Shown in pieces: positions 60,138 through 64,000 of a stretch of DNA of 64,000 bases (its first letter is position 1; each line of letters begins with the position of its first letter). Origin of the DNA: Sepiola atlantica. Lineage: Eukaryota; Mollusca; Cephalopoda; Sepiida; Sepiolidae. A program made the position numbers and the translations under genes. The notes under the pieces were generated by a model. That model made no database searches. It worked only from the letters and a program-made list of their open reading frames with translations, and had not been told where the DNA came from. Location of the stretch: positions 36,154,483 to 36,218,482 of the forward strand of contig OY744522.1 in the NCBI GenBank assembly GCA_963556195.1, given 5' to 3'.

Positions 60138-60610
60138 GAAAATGGGCTGTCTGAAGTTATTAGTGAGATAAAAACTTGATATCATTTTATGAAAATGGAC
60201 TCTAAAGTTATTAGTGAGATAAAAACTTGATATCATTTTATGAAAATGGGCTGTCTGAAGTTATTAGTGAGATAAAAACTTGATATCATTTTATGAAAAT
60301 GGACTGTCTGAAGTTATTAGTGAGATAAAAACTTGATATCATTTTATGAAAATGGGCGGTCTGAAGTTATTAGTGAGATAAAAACTTGATATCATTTTAT
60401 GAAAATGGGCTGTCTAAAGTTATTAGTGAGATAAAAACTTGATAACATTTTATGAAAATGGACTGTCTGAAGTTATTAGTGAGATAAAAACTTGATATCA
60501 TTTTATGAAAATGGACTGTCTGAAGTTATTAGTGAGATAAAAACTTGATATCATTTTATAAAAATGGACTGTCTGAAGTTATTAGTGAGATAAAAACTTG
60601 ATATCATTTT
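60138..60610. repeat. 53-bp tandem array, nine copies
   Basis: gaaaatgg(a/g)c starts units at 60138, 60191, 60242, 60295, 60348, 60401, 60454, 60507 and (with A for G) 60560, period 53 with one 51-bp unit. Copies are nearly identical and alternate gg(a)ct and gg(g)ct variants. Confidence 0.96.
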
Positions 60611-60789
60611 CCTTCCCCAGAATAATACACATATGAAAACATGGGTAATGAAACTAATCTAACAAATACTGAAAAAGAGGAAATGACAAGATTATTGACT
60701 GAGGAATGCTCACTTTGGAGATATCAAAGGAAGTTCACATAGATTGTTGAACGATTAGGTCATCACTTGAGTTACTTCAGGATAAGGGT

Positions 60790-61490
60790 TAATTGGACAG
60801 AATGAAATACACTATGGGAGTACTTACATTGATCAATGGTATGAACTGTGTTTGATTACTTATGGGGTTAGAGTTTATGACGAATTTGTGGACATTGGAT
60901 TTGAAGACGACCATGTTGTAATCGGCAGGGAAGCAGTCCCGCGGTAATGTGTTCCACGGGCGGGAAGCTGTGTTCATGGAAATTCCACCTGATGCTAGGT
61001 ACATGGAGGGAGAAAGGGAAGTGTTTTTTCCGTTGTGGTAGAGGGACGAGTTCTTGCTGTGAATGTCTTACAAGAAGGAACCAAAGATTGAAGCTCAGTC
61101 GAGCACTTTTCATGGAAATGATGATAGAATGGTGACTAGTGTCTCTAGTGTCTGTGAGAAAGGGGCTGTAGGTAAGAGAAGAGATCACTCCCATAAGATT
61201 ACGAATTCGATTTTGTACTCCGTCAAGGCAGGAAAGAGTGCTCTGTGCAATACTCCATCTGAGGACGTATCTGACTCTTATATAGGTAGAGGATTGCATC
61301 TGGAATCAGGTACTGTCTGGAGCGATAGAATGATCCAATCATTTTTCTAGCGACCTTAGCAACAGACTGGATATACATCTTCCATCTTAGATTTGGAGTG
61401 AAAGTCTGTTCCAAGAGCTTGTCGAAACGAGGGGAACAAGTGGTTTCTAGTTGTTGAAAATGTTTGGTAATTTAAGCTTGAGAAGCAGGG
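60790..61490 (-). mobile_element. Third LINE family (CR1/Jockey-type) 3' fragment
   Basis: The minus strand reads QTFTPNLRWKMYIQSVAKVA, then LIPDAILYLYKSQIRPQMEY, then ALSCLDGVQNRIRNL-like and SRPWNTLPRDCFPADYNM. This is homologous in layout to the 32016 family but clearly a different family. Several frameshifts are present. Confidence 0.82.
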
Positions 61491-63407
61491 TAAAAAAAAA
61501 AAAAGTCTTAAGAGTTTGCCCGTTTAAGATGAATGTAAATTAAAACACGTAGCGAAACAGCCAATTTTGACCGGGCCCCAGGGAGCCAAGAAGGACAAAC
61601 AAAATAGAAATCTTCAAAGCAAATTCTTCTCAGTCAATTAAATATTTTAAAACGCCAAAATTGTCGCAAGAAATGCATAAACCTTGACGTCTCAAATGTA
61701 ATTTTCATGGATTAATCTATGACACCTGGTGGACGTGAAGAAGGATGGATTTTTATCCGATTCAGATATGTCTGTGACTAAAAACAGGTCACAATAAAGC
61801 GAGAGTGCGATTATATTGACTGAACTAGTCAACCAAAGCATCATTCAAAGACGATCAAGTTATGTACGAGACTTTCCAAATCTTAGCCTTCCCTTTCAAA
61901 GGGAAGTCTGTATTTATTCACAACAATGCTCTGTTTCATGCCTTTAAGCTGATCCATGGACTTTTTAACATAAAATGTTTACATGAGAGAAAATAATGAA
62001 ATCAAGTCTCGATCATAAACTTTTGTGAAGATAAAATTCTATGAAAGTTGCAAACAATATGACAGCAATGCAGCAGAACTATGGGAAGCAACTTTATAAA
62101 ATTGAATCCGCTGAAGTCGAAACTTTATGAAAATCAATAGATAATCAGGATCATTATAACGTAAATGACTTATGTGTTCATTATTTATTCTACGAGGTTA
62201 CCTGTTCTGTTAAAAATGACGGTGAGAAATGTTACATTTTTCGAACGAATCTAACAAGCATTGAAAAATTAGGCAACGTTTTTATATCACATTTAAATTT
62301 ATTTACATTCAAACCATGAAGTTTCTTTTAGTGAAATGTATTTTTGTGTGTGATTGAAGAAATGAAAATAAATGTACTGCCTTGCACAGAGGTTGAACGT
62401 TATGAGACTTTTGTGTTTAATATATTCCCTATCCTTGTTCCCCTCCTCCCATCACTTCTCGTTTCATTCACCTTTCATTGTCATTTCATGTAGTCTTTCA
62501 GTCGTTATCGTGTGACATTGACAAATTCACACCATAATCTGTTCAACTCGTAATTTCTTGCTTATTTATGTGGTTGGAAATAAAATAATCTTTACTAATA
62601 TGTAATTTTTATCCATTGAATTATTTTTTACAGCGAGTTAAAATGGTATTTACTTCAAACAGCCGAAAGTGCAAAATATGAATTTCTTTTCGAGACTAGA
62701 TTTTACATGTTACTTTGGCTGCTTTAATATTGAAAAAACAATCTTTATCAATATTCTTGAATCAGAAGCCACCTTAAACTACAACCAGGAAGTTGTACTT
62801 TTCTCCGACCAGTTGAAGCGGAAACACGATCGGGTAAACTTAACAGAAGTTTCTTAAAAAATTATCAGATAAGCAAAAAAAAAGAGCAACTTCTTAATAG
62901 AAGAGAATTATTTTCGTGTATAATTTTATGTGAAATTTTAATGTTTGCAAAATTTTCAATTTTGGAAAAAACGAAGGTGCTTCTGTAGTTTCACGATGAC
63001 ATTAAAATATTTAAATAATGTATTAACTTTGTTATGTACAATTTTGAAACCCAAATTTCAGAGCTTTTGAACCACTAGGAATATTTGCATAATTCAAACA
63101 GTTTTGAACTCCATTTACTGAGCTCTTTATAATTACTGTGATTAAATAACAATAATCTAAAATTTAAAAAAAAATAAACTGGGGAATGCTATTTCATAGA
63201 CGCATAAACAGATGTGATTTTCGGGTCTTGCATAATAACTTATGATAGCGTTTTTTCTCTTTGTGATGTATGTTTATTCCAGCCCAGTGGTTTAAAATAA
63301 CCATTTATTTAAGGATATCACTCAAGCAAACACATAGTGTCATTAACAAAGAACAGCGTGGTACATAATATATCGACATGTGTTGTATGATGCAAAAAGA
63401 TAGTGTA
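61491..63407 (+). other. Intron sequence, nothing recognised
   Basis: AT-rich. No RSPRY1 exon 10 or other coding sequence was found. An acceptor-like ttttttacag at 62625-62634 is not followed by RSPRY1-like sequence. Confidence 0.5.
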
Positions 63408-63524
63408 TTGTTGCAACACAATTATGCAGCATTTATTGTTGCAACAAAATTATGCAGCATTTATTGTTGCAACAAAATTATGCAGCATTTATTGTTGCAA
63501 CAAAATTATGCAGCATTTATTGCC
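63408..63524. repeat. 28-bp tandem array, four copies with palindrome
   Basis: attatgcagcatttattgtt starts at 63421, 63449, 63477 and 63505, period 28. Each unit contains the perfect 12-bp palindrome ttgttgcaacaa (slightly altered in the first and last). Confidence 0.92.
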
Positions 63525-64000
63525 ATCGAGCAATTGCAGTTTAATTCGTGAAACAACCCTGGAAACTTAACATCCTGCTCGTCAAAATAGGTATCAGAAC
63601 CGTGAAAGTAGTTGCTGGTCTGTACATGCAAAAATGGACATGATATAAACAAGTCAAGCTATGTAATTAGCCCTTCTCTTTATGGTGTCCCAACTTGTCC
63701 ACCTCAATCAAACGAGTCAAGCCTGTCTGAACAGACTTTTGTTCGTCTTGTCCCTACAAGCAGTTATTTATCACGATCTATACATTTTTTTACTTTCTAA
63801 AATCTATACTTTGGAGTTTAAAAAAATGTTTTTATTGGAATTACTATAGATTGACCATTAAATTGAAAGATTTACTTTTTTTTATATAGTTTTTTCTCAT
63901 GTAGACCTAACAAAATTATGGGAAGTGGTTTCCTCCAGTTAGTTTAGTAAGACGACTGTCGCAGAAGGCTCTCGTGTATCTTTTTCTATTTTTCCTGAAC
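63525..64000 (+). other. End of window, nothing recognised
   Basis: Intronic-looking sequence with no supported gene or repeat. Confidence 0.5.

Noticed and set aside
62625..62860. Candidate RSPRY1 exon 10 after ttttttacag
   Set aside because: The translation lacks the expected SPRY strand after WKAG and has early stops in the required phase.
63421..63524. CRISPR-like regular repeats
   Set aside because: Repeats are directly adjacent with no spacers, in a eukaryotic intron.

Overview
The window is animal nuclear DNA. It is AT-rich, has short exons in very long introns with GT/AG borders, and carries many non-LTR retrotransposon fragments, mariner-type elements and microsatellites. The 3' tails of one RTE-like family (a 'catgccagcatgtaaaatag' type ending followed by ATG/ATC triplets) and the general repeat content recall cephalopod genomes. 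A cephalopod mollusc, perhaps an octopod, is my best guess, made from memory and not proved here.

The backbone is one host gene on the + strand, RSPRY1 (RING finger and SPRY domain protein 1). Nine internal coding exons lie at 143-308, 8558-8684, 9991-10052, 13304-13367, 16847-16987, 22210-22220, 25118-25222, 38357-38500 and 44088-44199. All phases join, giving 932 nt of coding sequence from the middle of the protein into the SPRY domain. The 5' exons and the 3' exons (rest of SPRY, RING finger) lie outside the window. Exon 6 of this set is an 11-nt microexon; skipping it puts a TAG four codons after the junction.

The last intron (44200 to beyond 64000) holds an uninterrupted 518-codon ORF on the minus strand at 49046-50602. 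It has a strong Kozak context, a basic coiled-coil N-terminus and an acidic C-terminus, and looks like a nested antisense host gene. I do not recognise its family.

The rest is intronic and mostly mobile DNA. A TA-flanked pogo/Tigger-like element lies at 1653-3410. CR1/Jockey-type LINE copies occur at 5770-6468, 17749-18370, 29462-29705, 30125-31985, 32016-35090, 51945-52320 and 60790-61490, and a CR1-like 5' region with a PHD-like finger lies at 7030-8110. RTE-like 3' ends lie at 21396-21715, 23640-24930, 39243-39990, 42360-42660 and 51905-52670, and an L1/Tx1-like endonuclease relic at 42684-43744. There are two dead mariner transposases, a 131-bp MITE caught inside a 94-bp tandem array, several foldback elements, and arrays with 94, 112, 53 and 28-bp units. 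Two related polypyrimidine minisatellites lie at 54419-54790 and 57330-58170. Nested insertions give a partial relative chronology.

No tRNA, rRNA, CRISPR array or bacterial-type operon was found.
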